From Karalla daura (Eukaryota > Chordata > Actinopteri > Chaetodontiformes > Leiognathidae): 64,000 bases of DNA. Of the stretch, positions 1 to 12,380 are shown piece after piece. The DNA is taken from contig CM055198.1 of NCBI GenBank assembly GCA_029224185.1, positions 18,400,419-18,464,418 on the forward strand, given 5' to 3'. Positions within the stretch are counted from its first letter, which is position 1, and each line of letters starts with the position of its first letter. A program made the position numbers and the translations under genes. The notes beneath the pieces were generated by a model. It saw only the letters and a list, made by a program, of their open reading frames with translations. It did no database searches and was not told the origin of the DNA.

Positions 1-2098
1 AAAACAGAAGCTGCCATTAGCTGAAAGTAAAATGTTGTCTACCATAAAATAAACACATCAAATGAGGACAACCATGATGAAAAAGTTTAAGGAGTCATTC
101 AATTTGTTCCCAGCTTCTTTGGATTGCACAAAGCCAATAAACAAGGAACTACTAAACCAGCCCCACCCATTCGGATTCAGAGGCTCCTGAAGGAAGGCAT
201 CATCTGTAGGAGTGTTTTGTGTGATAAGAGGTGTAATTAAGGTGTAATTTTAGCAAATAAGATACTTCATACTATTAGCTTATTGACTGCTAGTTATACT
301 ATTGTGAGTAGTGGCCAGTACATGGTCTTTTTGTGAACTTATTTTATTGTTTCCCTTTCCCAGCGTTTCCATAGTAGGTAAATCAAAGTTTTAGTAGCCA
401 AACTATTACAAATGCAGAACATTTAAAAGTCAATAGTAATTTTGTTTTACAGCTTATGTCTCAGACAAGTAGGTCTCAGTCTTGCAAAGCATCATTTTTC
501 TGAGGTAAATGTGTTAAAATGAAGTTAAGAGAGGGTTAACAGTCATTTGAGTTTCTCCTCTGCCATTAGACAACATAGTAATGGCCTTGCGGTGAGAACT
601 TCTTGGATCACCATGTCATTTCTCACTGAATTGGTTTCACAGGCAAGTGATGAGCTCCAAACTACTATCATCTGTGCGTGCTGCTCCACAGCATCATGAG
701 AGCACTTTCTCTCCTGAGAGCGCTATTCCCTGTCAACTGCAGCGCAGTCAGTGCGACCACAAACCAGGCTCCACTGGCCATCTCACTGCCTTTTTAAAGA
801 CTGGACCAAATGATGCCCGTTTGCACTGATGTTTTGCTGCCTACAGTGCACGTTTGTGGTCAAGTGACACGTTTCAGGAAAGCGAAATATTCCTTTCAGT
901 CCTGGAGCTGAGTGACGCAGACAGCTACTCATCCCCGTCCTCCTCTCCCTATGCTATTTCTCTTCCTCTCCAAGGGGCCCATCTGTTGTTAGAAATGTAT
1001 TTATTGACAACTATTTACCTCTCTCGGTTTGCTTTTGTGCCTCAATCTAGTCCCCTGAGTCATTCCAGCATTTCAATGACTCGGGCACTCTGGCGTGTTT
1101 GGCTTCCAATTCAAATGGCCTAGGTATAAAACATCATGGTGCACCCACAGCACATCTGGGGATGTGAGAAACCTGGTTAATATTCTAACCAGCAGCAGCA
1201 GCACAGAGAAATTTGAAAGTGGAGTCTTTTTTTTTTTTTAAAGTGGTTCATTTATGCTGTGTGAGGACAGACGGCACACCATCCAATGTTGGGAAGCAAA
1301 TTCCAATCAGGCATCTGAGGCTTTTGTCTGGTCATTTTCTAAAAACAAATTATTTGCCTCTGTTTTAGAACACTTTGCCCTGGAGACAAATACTAAAAAT
1401 AATTCTGTGGAGGACGACTGCTAAATGCTGAGACACAGGATGTTGACACCAAAAGTAAAGCGTTGGCCTCGTCTCGACATTGAATAATTCTCAGTCTCAG
1501 CTTCAAACTAAAGAGAGGTTAGGGGAAAAATTGAGATGCAAACAAGAGCAGAGAACAAGGGGAACGGGAGGCAGGTTTTTATGGGTGACAGTTAGAGTTG
1601 AAATTAACACTGATGAAACACACTCGGGAAATGAATGGGGAATTTTCTACAAGCACAAAATAGCTCTAATGAAGTGAGACAATATCAATTAATGCAAGAG
1701 CGAGGTAGAGGTGGGGGGGTTGGATGAGGAGCGGTAGATAAGAACGGATGATATGAAAGGAGAAAGGTTTGTATTGAGAACATAATGCAGGAAGTAAGCA
1801 CTTTGTAAAGACAGTTTACACTCCATTGCATGGCTAAGGAGGTCAATTTGAGCATGACAACAAACAACTGTGTTTAATGATTTATCTGTCTAATCTAGTG
1901 CAGATCATTAGGCAGAGGACCATGCACAACCAAACACCAGGCAAGTATAACAACAACTGATAATCTGTTAACGTTAACAAAATGACACAATTTAAGAAGT
2001 GCAGTACAGTAAAACATACATATGCTGAATATATGCAAGTCTGATTTATTGCCAACTTCTACTCTATTTCTTAAAATTATAATGGGAAACATGGTGTC

Positions 2099-2116
2099 TG
2101 TGTGTGTGTGTGTGTG
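2099..2116. repeat. (TG)9 microsatellite
   Basis: Eighteen bases of uninterrupted TG dinucleotide, preceded by a TGTC imperfection. It is a simple sequence repeat with no other signal around it. Confidence 0.95.
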
Positions 2117-4139
2117 CGATGTGCTGGTCTCTGAGTTTTCCTGTTGTCGGAGCCTGATTGGAGCGGGTTTGCACTAGCAGGCGGCAGGCTTTGACGGAGA
2201 ACCAGCCCAGCTGACACGCAGCCTCAGTGCCAGGAAGTCACCAGCAGGACAGATACACATATGGAGGAATGTGTGTTTTCCACACACAGTCTGTGCATGC
2301 GGACAGAGGGCTGCGCTAATGCTGGAGCCTGTCACGAAGCTTCTTTTATAAATGAACATGGCTCGCTGGGGCAGCTGGACCAGGCATGGGGCAGCTGGGT
2401 AATCTGGAAAGTTGCAGAGCGTGGTTTGCTGGCCCAGCTGTGTGAGCTGAGCTGGTAAAATGGCTCTGGGTTGCATGATGGAGTGCATGGACATATGTGT
2501 GTGTCCATACGTATATGTCCACTGCTGTATGCACATGCTTCTGCGGGAGCGGAAGCACCAGGGGCATCTCATCTCACATCCTTGATGTAGACAGGGGGAA
2601 TAAACAGGCCTGCAACCGAAATGACACTTCACTGAAATATTGATCATCCTCCACGGCAGAGGGAGAATGCACAGCGAAGACAGACACAAAGAGAGATAGA
2701 TGAAACAGAGTAATGCAGATACGAGGGAATAGGTTTCTCAACAAAACCTTCTGGCGGTGCGAGGCATTACATAAATATGTTTTCTGTCCTACACTTTGAA
2801 CCCTGCGCTGATAATTTGCTGGGATGTCAATAGGTGCTGCATAATTTATCCCGATTGATCTCCTCATATATGGAGGGTCCTGATATGTAGAATAACTTTA
2901 AATAAATAAACACATACAGTGTTATGAACCGCAGCACTGGAAGGGGAAATGTAGCTGCTAGTCTGGCTACTCCAAACAAATAAATTATTCAGCTTACAAT
3001 CAGCTCACAATCCCAGCTACCGTGGCCACACTCAATGCAGGTATAGAATAGGAACAATGATGGAGCATCCGCTGCCCCATTCACACTTCTGCTCACTACT
3101 TCTGGTTTTGTCTTCTTGGTACAATGAAGTCCATGAAATACCATAAAAAAATGATTTTTACAAATCAATTAGTATCATCTCCCTCTGATCCTGCAGACTG
3201 AGGACTGTGGAGGGAGGGTAGAGATAACTAGAGGCATTGGAAGGAGGGAGGGGACATGAGGAGGGAAGCGAATAAAGGCGAGTCCTTTGTTTTTTTTTTC
3301 TTTTTTTTTCTTCTCAGCCTCACTCTAATTAGACAGGCCAGTGTGAGCAGAATCCCAATGCCGGCATGCAGGGAGTAACAGATGTAGAGAGGAGGAATAA
3401 AAAGCAGAGCGGGGGTTAATATCATGACACAAACCTGAGCTTGCACAGTGAAGAAACCTGGATAGGTAAATACAGTCTGGAGCTGTAAGATATGGTGATA
3501 AAAAGTTGGCATATGTGAAACCAACAGAGTTTGGTTGAAATTTTTGGGGTAGAGAGAAGAAAAGTAGAAGGCAAAAGACGACTAACTGAACTGTGCATGT
3601 GTCTGATTGCACACAAAAGGTAATTTAGGGGAGTTGCAGGAGAGTGCAGTGAGCAGCAGCTCTCCACCCGGTTGAAATATCAAAGACCTTCATACGCTTT
3701 GTAATTTATGCCCCTTTCTGAGCGACAGACTCACTACAAGGACTGTATCTACTCTGATTTCCAGTCACGCACAATTATTCTCCATGAGCTCAATGTGTAA
3801 GTTGGGGTGAAATACTAATGTTGTCCAGATGTTCTTTTAATCAATTTTAATCCAAACACTGAATCTGCACATTGTTCTTTTCGATTCACTTAACAATTGC
3901 AAATGCTACTTTTTCCATCCACCATTTGCTCATGCAAAAAGAACACGACTCTGACTATTCTGAGGCAAATAAAAGTCCCTGAAACATAGGGACAACTGGA
4001 GGAGGAAACACAACTGAACCACTTGACTGAGGAAAAGATTGTTGCACTGTACCGGTGAAATGAAATGTGAAATGAAAGTGAGATATGAGGCAAATCTGGG
4101 TCTGAGTCACACAGCGGTACACTCATCCACCTCAAACAC

Positions 4140-4800
4140 CTTCACTGTATTGAAATTCCACTATTTCCCATACTGCCAGTTGTGCCGTTAGACATGATTT
4201 TTAATTGCAAATTAATTGCATAAGGAGGTAATCTGTGGACTGCGATGTAGGTGTTTTTAACACATACACGCACATCATCACAAGCAGAAACACGAGGCAA
4301 TATCATAGACTGACTATGATTACGTTCCCTCTTGTAGCCTCTCTGTAAGTCCCTGTGTTTAAGAGCAGCTGGGGGGCAAGGAGATTTACTAAGCTGATGC
4401 ATAATTAAATAAACCTCAATGAAATTAAGCCAATAACACAGCGACTGATGTCGACCATATTAACGCTGAATTATCTGATGTTCTAGCAGTTACAATCAGC
4501 TAGGTGCCATTCTGCTTTATTGTTAATTATCTGCGCCGGACTGGAAATTAAAAACCGTGGAAGTGTGTCCTGTATCTCTTTAATTGTGATTCACGTGCTA
4601 CAGTACAAGGCAAGTGTAAGGATTAATGTTAAGCCAAAAACTCTGTCTGAGAATAATTATGATACACTGAGACATCGTGATCAAAGTTAAAGATCATCAG
4701 CGTTATCACCATAATCTTATATGTGACATATTAACCCGTGAATGCACAGACATATGAGTCTCTTGTAACTTTTCCCGCTCTGTTCTTCAAAGCATGCAAA
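4140..4800. promoter_or_regulatory. Candidate conserved non-coding / enhancer-like block
   Basis: The block is rich in homeodomain-type TAAT/ATTA cores. At about 4200-4220 it has paired TTGCAAATTAATTGCAT-like sequence, and at 4794-4801 an exact octamer ATGCAAAT (POU-factor type). It contains no simple repeat or recognised transposon. Motif clustering in AT-rich DNA is weak evidence, and conservation cannot be assessed here, so this is a hypothesis about regulation of a neighbouring gene. Confidence 0.2.
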
Positions 4801-6569
4801 TGTCACTGTCATCGATGTCATGTTTCAGCTTAACTATGGAGTCGCTGCAAAAAAAAATCATCTCTGCAGAATATTTGGGGAACAAACGGATTACGTGCCA
4901 AAAGCCCTGCCTCACTGTCACAGGTCTGTCACTCTGCAGGATTTCAAACGTCTTCCTCCGAGCTCCTAAAAATGTCTTTCCTTGATTTGTGCTGCTATCT
5001 GGATAGCCAAACCCACCGATGCGTCAACGCCACTAATTTCTTTAACTGTGCCGTGAAGAGGATTTCCAAGCAGATAAAGTTAAGTGAACCTGACTTCAGC
5101 TCAGTATTATCAGGGCAATTTTAAAATCAAAGGTTTTAAAGCTTGAGATGTGAGTGAAAAACTGGCATCATCACAAGGCGCAACGATGCACGCGGTGTGA
5201 ACGCGGAGCAGTTCAACTACACTTATAATGACGGAGGCGAATCTCGCACAGATTGTGCAGCTTAGTAGAATGGGTGCTTACTGAGATCTAAGGTGGCTCC
5301 ATCAAATATTGAGCAGCATTTCAAACGCAACTGTCGGGCTGTGATTGAGAATAACACACTTGAAAGTGCGATAATCCGTCAACACTTTTGAACCTGCAAA
5401 CACTGATGACCCATTTCCTTTTGACACCTGTTCCACCGCTTCAGTTAAAAGATGCATTATTAACAACATTTATCTTTAGCTTCCTGTGCTGGCGGGCACA
5501 CGCTCCTGCATCAGTTTGTGTGTAACAAAGAGCAAGAATCAGTAAAAGTGTGAAGACCTGCAAAAAAGAGATAACCATGCTCCCCTTTGATACATCTCTG
5601 TGCGTATAAATGCAGAGATGCTAGAATTTCACCCCATGTTCTGTTTCATGGATTTATTTGATTCATTTCTACTGACAAATTTAAAGGATAATATTTGTTG
5701 TACATTGCATGTATTTATCTCTTCACGTCAGAATGTGCTCGCTCTGTTTACTCATGCTTGTATCCGTATCCCCACATCATGTTCAATGTTGTTTAATCAC
5801 GCATTTTCGACTAACCCGTGTCTCTAAATCGAGGCTAGCAAACCCTAACAGTGTTCTGGAAATTTCCTGTCAGCCTCCCACTGAAACAAAGCTTCATGAC
5901 TGCTGTGGATAATCCATCGGATTCAAGTATTTTCACTTGCTGTAATTAAATTTCCAAACGATCGAGGCACTATAACAGAGGGGGATTGGACACTGAGTGG
6001 AATTGAAGTTCAGAGGAGCGAGACCTCTATAATGAAGCTTATTCATTTAAAGCATATAGCACGTCGCCAAGCAGCACTATCTCAATGTCACCGTGTAGTC
6101 GCCAAATGACCTTACAGAGGGGGGAATGATATACTGCACTGTATGGCAGTTGCAATAATCCAGTTTAATATGAAACCTGGTGCGGATCACCAAGACGCAA
6201 CACATGTTTTTTAATGAGGAAGGCAATTAGATTGTGATTCTGAGAGACCATGTGTATGAGACTGTTAATTTCAATTACACGATACATCAGTATCCACCTC
6301 AGCTCTCTCTTCTCTCTGTTGGGAAATTTTTAGAGGCTCCTCTATATTAGGGAGTATAACTGTGTTAAGTTAGGTGAGTCTGCAATCAAGATCTGCAGAA
6401 CGCAGCGATGCCAATTAAAGGCAGGAAAAAAAATACAGAACAGCTTGCGCTTTGAAGATGGGAGAACTGCAAACTCTGCACATGACATTTGGATTTTCAG
6501 GGTGCGTTGCCCTTGGCTGGCACACAAAGGTGATGGTCTGAGAGGATACCTCGGCGTCTTCGTCCGTGA

Positions 6570-6950
6570 GTAAAATGGAGCATTTGATGAAGCTCAGTTG
6601 GAAGGCTGGTGCCACAGCTGCAGTCATGCAGACAGTGTACCAGACAGAGTTTGCGGTAAAACAAGGCCTGAAGGCAGAGCTCTCAATCTGCCAGGTGATC
6701 TTTATTCTAGCCCTTACCTACTGCCACAAGCTCTGGGTAGTGACTGAGAGGATGGGGCAGCTCAGGGTACAAAGATACCGCTTTAAAAGGCAACACTTGA
6801 GGTGGTCCGGGCATCTGATTAGAAATCCTAACAGGTGCCTGTGTTTGTAAGGCATGTCTGACTGGGGAGAGACTGATGGATTTTATATATATATATGTAT
6901 TGACAGACCTCAGCCCTCGGCTCTGCGAGGATGAGCTAAAAGGGCACTCA
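6570..6950 (+). pseudogene. Broken LINE (non-LTR retrotransposon), region C-terminal to the reverse transcriptase
   Basis: The open frame 6566-6850 contains LALTYCHKLWVVTERM (about 6707-6754), matching the well-known teleost LINE segment of the form PTLTYGHELWVVTERM. It is preceded by ELSICQVIF and a VMQTVYQ block, as in intact copies. Next comes LRWSGHLIR (6797-6823), equivalent to LRW-GHLVR of the family. About 40 residues that normally separate these two blocks are missing, so there is an internal deletion. The frame stops at 6848-6850, but homology continues at nucleotide level (GGCATGTC at 6852-6859) and is interrupted by a TA-rich run at about 6884-6900. Only the C-terminal part of ORF2 is present, as expected for a 5'-truncated insertion. 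It cannot be active. I did not resolve the LINE clade. The identification is firm because three motif blocks lie in the right order. Confidence 0.85.
6884..6900. repeat. (TA)n-rich short tract
   Basis: A TATATATATATATGTAT-like run that interrupts the decayed LINE. It may mark a later expansion or a small rearrangement within the fossil. Confidence 0.8.
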
Positions 6951-9900
6951 GGCGATTCAACTACAGCTGCTTCCACTTGGGCCACCTTTACAGTATGCCT
7001 CTTTGTACAGTCTTGAAAATGTGCATGTGTGTTTGGCAACATGCGATTTGTAGACATCTAAAACTGAGTGGACAAGCTCTTGAAAAGGTCTACATCATCA
7101 TCTGGTTGCTGGGTGGGAGCTGAGATAGCTCTGGGGACGGAGCCGGCATGGCTGTTCACGGTAGTTGCCGTCCCTCTGATTTAACCGGACTTTGATCTTC
7201 ACCGTCTTCTCGACCACTGTGCAGCTGATGAATGGAGATGAGCGGCGCCACCTAAAAAATGTTAAACTTCCTGCTCTCTCCTTCCACGTGCGAGGGGATA
7301 ACATGTCTTCAAAGTCTTACGCGTGTGTGACAGTAAGAAGGATCATGGGATTAATGTTGGGGTGGGGGTGGGGGGGTGTCAGCTGCACTTATTGCAGGTA
7401 TTATGTGAAAGAAAGTGAGGGCCACACATCGAAGCCTCTTAATTTCCTGCCACTGGCTGGTGTTGGTCATCTTATGGTTATGAGATTTAGCATTGAGGAA
7501 TGAATGGGAAGAGAAGTAGAAGTGATGAGTCCCCTCTGCAGGTGGTCTGACGTCACTTGTGCAAGATAAAATTAAGACATCAGCACAAGAAGGACAGAAA
7601 TGATGGGGCAACTGAATATTATTCTGGCGCCACAACCCTTAAAAAGATTACTGGGTAGACGATGGACTGAATAATGGATATGGGAAAGGCGAAAGGGAAA
7701 TTTGAGCTCATGATATTCATGCAACCACTTCCACAATTGCTTCAGCGAGACAGGAAAACATCAACATGAGGGCTTTGCAATGGCAACAACAAATGGCTCA
7801 ACTCCCTAATCTTTAATGTAATGCCATTATTATTGGTGACATGGTGTCAGCTCAAAAGCCATGATATGGCGCATCACACTCATTTGGTGTTCGTATTTCA
7901 CAATTGGATGAAGGGAGAGAGTGGCGTGCTTGAAAAAAGGGAAAACAAAATTAATCTAACGAGCTTTTGCTTGTTAAGTATGTGCTCCGTCTCCAGCTGA
8001 ATGACAATGTCGAGGCATCCGCTTACCACGATACGCATTCCATTGTGAATAAATGAATATGTGAGCACGGCGCAAAACAAAAGGCAAATGGAGGAATTAA
8101 TTCAATGAAATGAAAAGCCTGCAATGCCAGATAAGCCATACGGCTCCACTGCTGAGGTATGAAATATGACAGCATTTGTTGAGCCGCGTGGATACGATGG
8201 CTAGGTCGATGTGTGACAATCTGTCCACGCGGCGTCCTCGCCCGTAGGTTTGCAGCTCCGGCCAGAGTTTCTCGCATCATTAACTCAGCATCTCCCTGGC
8301 ACAGCGTTTTGGCAGCATTTCCCACATATGGGCCAAGTAAACGGCAGTACAAACAGAGGTCAGGGAGCAGAAGACAGGAAAACTTTCACAAGGAACCTAA
8401 CTCACATTTACACACATCCATACTTTGCCTGGGAGGGAAGGAGTTTTGGCCACAGGGATCTGTAAAGTGAGCCAATGTGTGTTTGATGCAGGCAGGCCAT
8501 GCTCCGTTTTTGAAAAGTTTGGCCCAGGCTGAGGAGCTGAGGAATAAATATGTACTCCCAACTACAGTGGGAAAGATCAGAGAGGGAATCCACACCAAGA
8601 TCCACATTCAGACCCACAGCGGTGCATCAGAGCCAGTGGCTGCGCGGGGGGTGGGAGGCTGCGTGTGCGGCTCCAACAAGGCCACTCAGCTACGAACGCG
8701 GCGCTTGGCATCCAGCTACAAAGAGCCTGGGCCTTCGGGCGGGGGGTTGCTGTTTGATGAGTATGTGATAAAGACGGGCTGTCACCCTGCCAACTACCTC
8801 TGAGTCATAAAGCAGGGACAAGTGCTGGGGGTGGGCAACCCCCCTGAAAATATAGCGGCAAGACAGAGAGGCCTGCATGGTTAGAGTATAAGCTGCACTG
8901 AGTAGCTGTGAATGCTGGGTAATTGGAATGGGAGAGCTCTTGATGAGAGCGGGAGGATTCTGCTCACAGCTAAGGGAGACATTTTCCACTGCCACATATT
9001 TTATTTCCTATACTGTAACAGCCCCAGACTGCTGATGGAGCCCTTGAATTTTGCTCACACGTCTGTTACAAACAGGGCAGTGGGGCAACATCCAAAGGTT
9101 GTGGTATTCTTACTCCACAGAGAGGACCGGGAGGAGAGAGGACAAGACAGCATGGGACTGATTCGCAGGACAAGCTTTGGCAGCGTCCTCGCAGCACTGT
9201 GTCTCCCTGAATGGGCTCCTATGGAGACCAAGGTGGAACGAGTCCTCATCCCTCAGCCAAACCACAGTCTGCTCCTGTTGTGTAGAGTTTTACAGGAGGG
9301 AAAATGACTTTTAAGAACAAATTAAACTAATGTGAGGTGAGTAACATGACCTTGACATTTTGCATCCACAGTTATGCAGACACAGGACTTTTATTCCGCC
9401 ATGAAGAGGAGGGAAAAAATGAACAAGCCTGCAGGGCATGTATGTTGACCAGAGGCTGGTACACTGCAAGCCACAATTAGAATACCCATTATTATAACTC
9501 AGGATGGTTAAAATAGATTTTTTTTATATATGACTTTTTTTTTAATATATATATGATTTTCTATGCTATACACTGACGACTCAATAAGAGATTCTTTGAG
9601 AGAAAAAGGAAGTGTGGATGGGCGAAAACTCAAATGCAAGAAGGCGCAATAGTCTACATTAAAATGCAGCCCAGGAAATACTCATTATTTTTACACTTGT
9701 ACAGTCAAAGAGGAGGAAAAAAACTCTGCATTATATGAGGGTACCACTTCAGATTAGTGGACTGAAAAGAAAAAAAAAGTCAATCTGAATGTATTCCATC
9801 TATGGCTCTCTGTTCTTGCCTCTGAAGTGTTTCCAGATTGAAGGGAAGGTACATGGAAAAAAAGTATTTAAGCATGACAGTGGAGCCGGAATTAGTTAAA

Positions 9901-11811
9901 GCTACAAAATATTGCTGTCAGAATTCCTTCTGCTCAGTCACACGGCTTTAGCCCGGCCTGCAAGTGACCTTGAATGCATACATAAATGTATGAACACATG
10001 GAGGCAATATAGAAATATTTACATTTAGATGCAGTGCTGGTCCACTCTGCCTCAGTCTCGTATCCAGGGCTTCCAGTTGACGCAACTTCAACATTTCATT
10101 TCTCAAGTGTCAATTGTACTGTGGGATTACTGTGCATGCGTATCAGCTGCTATTACCTGAGCCATAAACAAGAGATTTTTCCCCATCAAACATTTAAAAC
10201 ATTGTGCAAGGCGTTCAAAACAACAAAAAAAACATGTTCAGATCATAATCCCACAGAGACTGATAACAAATCTCTGCAGTGTCTCCAGCTTTGAGATGGA
10301 GCTGTTTAGCACTTAGATGCATGAAAGGGATTGAAAATATTTTTTACATGATACCTTTTTGAATAATTGTTATCATATCAGTCTTTTGACACCACTTTGT
10401 TGCTCAGTTTTCATGTTGGGGATCACTGTGATACCTGAGGAAGCACCAACTGCAGAATTTCAAATTCCCTTTGCACATCTTGGGGAATTTTACTTTAAAA
10501 GTGTTTATAAAAAAAAGTTTCTTTAAGCTTTTTTTTAGGTCCATTGAAGCTGTGTAAAGTAAGAACACTTAAGACTTTAATGGTTGGGACTGTTTAAGAG
10601 AAAGGAAAACAAGTGAGAGAGAAATCATTATAATATAAAAGACAGAGTTCTCATAACACATCTACATCAAGTGGTTAACATGTTGCATTGTGGGTAATGT
10701 TTTGGATGAGGCAGATAAGATATACAGGATATACAATAGTAGAATAAAAACCTCTGATGGGATGATTTTGATACATTTGCTGGATTTACACAGCTTAATG
10801 TGCATCATTTTGTGAATACAGTCAGATTATTAAGTGACAAAAAAAGAATCATAAATATAAAGGTTAAAGTTCCTTTCTGCACCTTAATATTAATGCTCTG
10901 TGTTTCCCTCAGGGAGACGAGTTGTGGAATTTAAACTGATTTATTTTGACTTATTCACTCGTTTAGTCAAATTAGAAATGTGTTTTCATGTCACACAGAA
11001 GCTTCTGCATTGCCAGTCAAAACACACCACTAAATAACTAACAAGGCAATCCTTTATAAGAAGGATTTTGAACAGCTGGCACATTCAAATGAGACACAGT
11101 GGCATGTTAACACATTTCGACAAAAAGTAAACATTTCAAACACTGAATCATTCTTCTTCGAGACAAATATGGCCGGCAGCTTGATGAATGTGCCTTTCCT
11201 TTATAATTTAAGAACTGCAGAAGGACGTATAATTTTGTGGTATAACTTGGTGGTTATTCCTGAAGCCTGTGGGTTTTGGTAATGTTACAAGGTGATTTGA
11301 CTCCCTCTCACTGCTCCTGCTGGCAGCTTTAAACATGCAGGAAGTTGGCCAGACGTGTTACTCTTATACATGTTGGTATTTGAAAGCAGCAGCCACAGAT
11401 CCTCACTATTAGCCACAATCTGGGGTAGTCATGCATTGACTCAAAGGATCATTAGCAATGATTGTTAGAGCAGGGACAGAATGCACTCTGTTCAGCACTT
11501 TCCCCCTTAGTCTTTCATCAACTCATCTGGCAACATTAATCTTCCCCAGGTGACACATCCTGCTCTCTTTATGCAGGCCACCTCATTGCTCCATCATGTT
11601 TGAATTGATAGAAGGTATGCTGATACTGTTTCACAGCCCTTCCTCTGGCCACATATTCCTGTTAAATCATTCTTTCCTCATCTGATCAAATTTAGTCCAC
11701 TCTGGGCCGCCCGGGACATCAATCAATTTTTGTTGAACGCCAAATGTCTCTCACCAAGGCACAGGTTAATACTATCATGCTGCTGCAACCACTGAAAGCA
11801 TTAGTTCAGTA
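6951..11811. other. Non-coding DNA, no gene recognised
   Basis: No convincing exon or known repeat was found. Open frames around 8213-8803 and 8912-9307 overlap one another in several frames and strands and encode no recognisable motif. A G-rich tract lies at about 7358-7377, and AT-rich sequence with T runs at about 9515-9560. The 7840-8350 stretch is repeat-free and moderately CpG-containing. Confidence 0.55.
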
Positions 11812-12380
11812 TGGTGCAGAGTGGTTAGCACTGTCACCCCACAGCAAAGAATGACCTGGGCTGATCCCCTGGTTGCATAATCTCCCATGCCTGCTTGAGT
11901 TTTCAACAGGTTTCTTCCTCCAGGTCAAAAACATGCATGTAAAGGTCGAGTTGGGATTCTAAATTGCCCCTAAGTGTGACTGTGAGAGTGAATGGAAACT
12001 GAACCAATACAATCTGAAAGCAGGTGATTTTATGTGCATGCTACATACCTAAACCCCAAACTTCCCCTGGTGCTGTTTTATCAGTGTGTGAATGGTTAAA
12101 GCTACAGGGTGAGCAGACAGATCGTGCAGGTCTGCAAAGTGCGTTGTGCCATCATGAAGACCGGAAAAGTGCTATATAAGAACCGGTCCGTTTACCATTT
12201 AAATTGCTACCTAGGAGTGAGTGTGAGAGTGAAAGGTGTGTATGTGTGTGTCCTGTAATAGACTGTTCTATGGACCTGTCCAGGGTATATTCCCTGCCTT
12301 CGCCCTATGTCTGCTGGAAAAGGCTCTAGCAGACCCCTGCAACACAGTTAAGGTACAAAGTGGGTGAGATAATGGATGTG
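11812..12380 (+). repeat. Teleost interspersed repeat, family 1, copy A (interrupted)
   Basis: The left part has GTGGTTAGCACTGTCACCCC (11821-11840), then a degraded GGTTTCTTCCTCCAGGTC block and AAATTGCCCCTAAGTGTGA (about 11961-11980). The right part has GACCTGTCCAGGGTATATTC, CCTTCGCCCTATGTCTGCTG and GATAATGGATG near the end. These blocks, in this order, are the familiar layout of an abundant fish repeat whose head resembles a tRNA and whose tail is a GGAT-type repeat. The copy is split by a second repeat (12049-12200). The segment around AAATTGC...GAGAGTGAA occurs on both sides of the insertion. I am confident of repeat identity but not of its formal class. Confidence 0.8.
12049..12200 (+). 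repeat. SINE-like teleost repeat, family 2, 3' part (nested)
   Basis: The block runs ACCCCAAACTTCCCCTGGTG, then ATCAGTGTGTGAATGG, then ATCATGAAGACCGGAAAAGT and GCTATATAAG (12171-12180), ending GTCCGTTTACCATTT. This order matches a common fish repeat in which a tRNA-like head is followed by an ACCCCAAGTTGCCCCTGATG block and a tail of GAAAAGCGCTATATAAGTAC type. Only the 3' part is recognisable. It sits inside family 1 copy A and is therefore younger than it. Confidence 0.8.

Larger units (their letters stand above)
1..6562. other. Non-coding DNA, no gene recognised
   Basis: No open frame in this stretch has recognisable protein motifs or a convincing exon with splice signals. The longest minus-strand frame (2174-2689) is cysteine- and tryptophan-rich without domain logic and overlaps equally long frames on the other strand, which is typical of chance. 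The stretch holds a short (TG)n at 2099-2116 and a T-rich tract at about 3289-3317. AT-rich blocks at about 4140-4800 and 5930-6300 carry clustered TAAT cores and no simple repeats; they are the best places here to look for conserved regulatory DNA. Confidence 0.6.

Noticed and set aside
2174..2689. Minus-strand open frame of 171 codons, the second longest in its region
   Set aside because: It has no recognisable motif, is Cys/Trp/His-rich as chance frames in GT/CA-rich DNA are, overlaps other frames on both strands and has no convincing splice or Kozak context.
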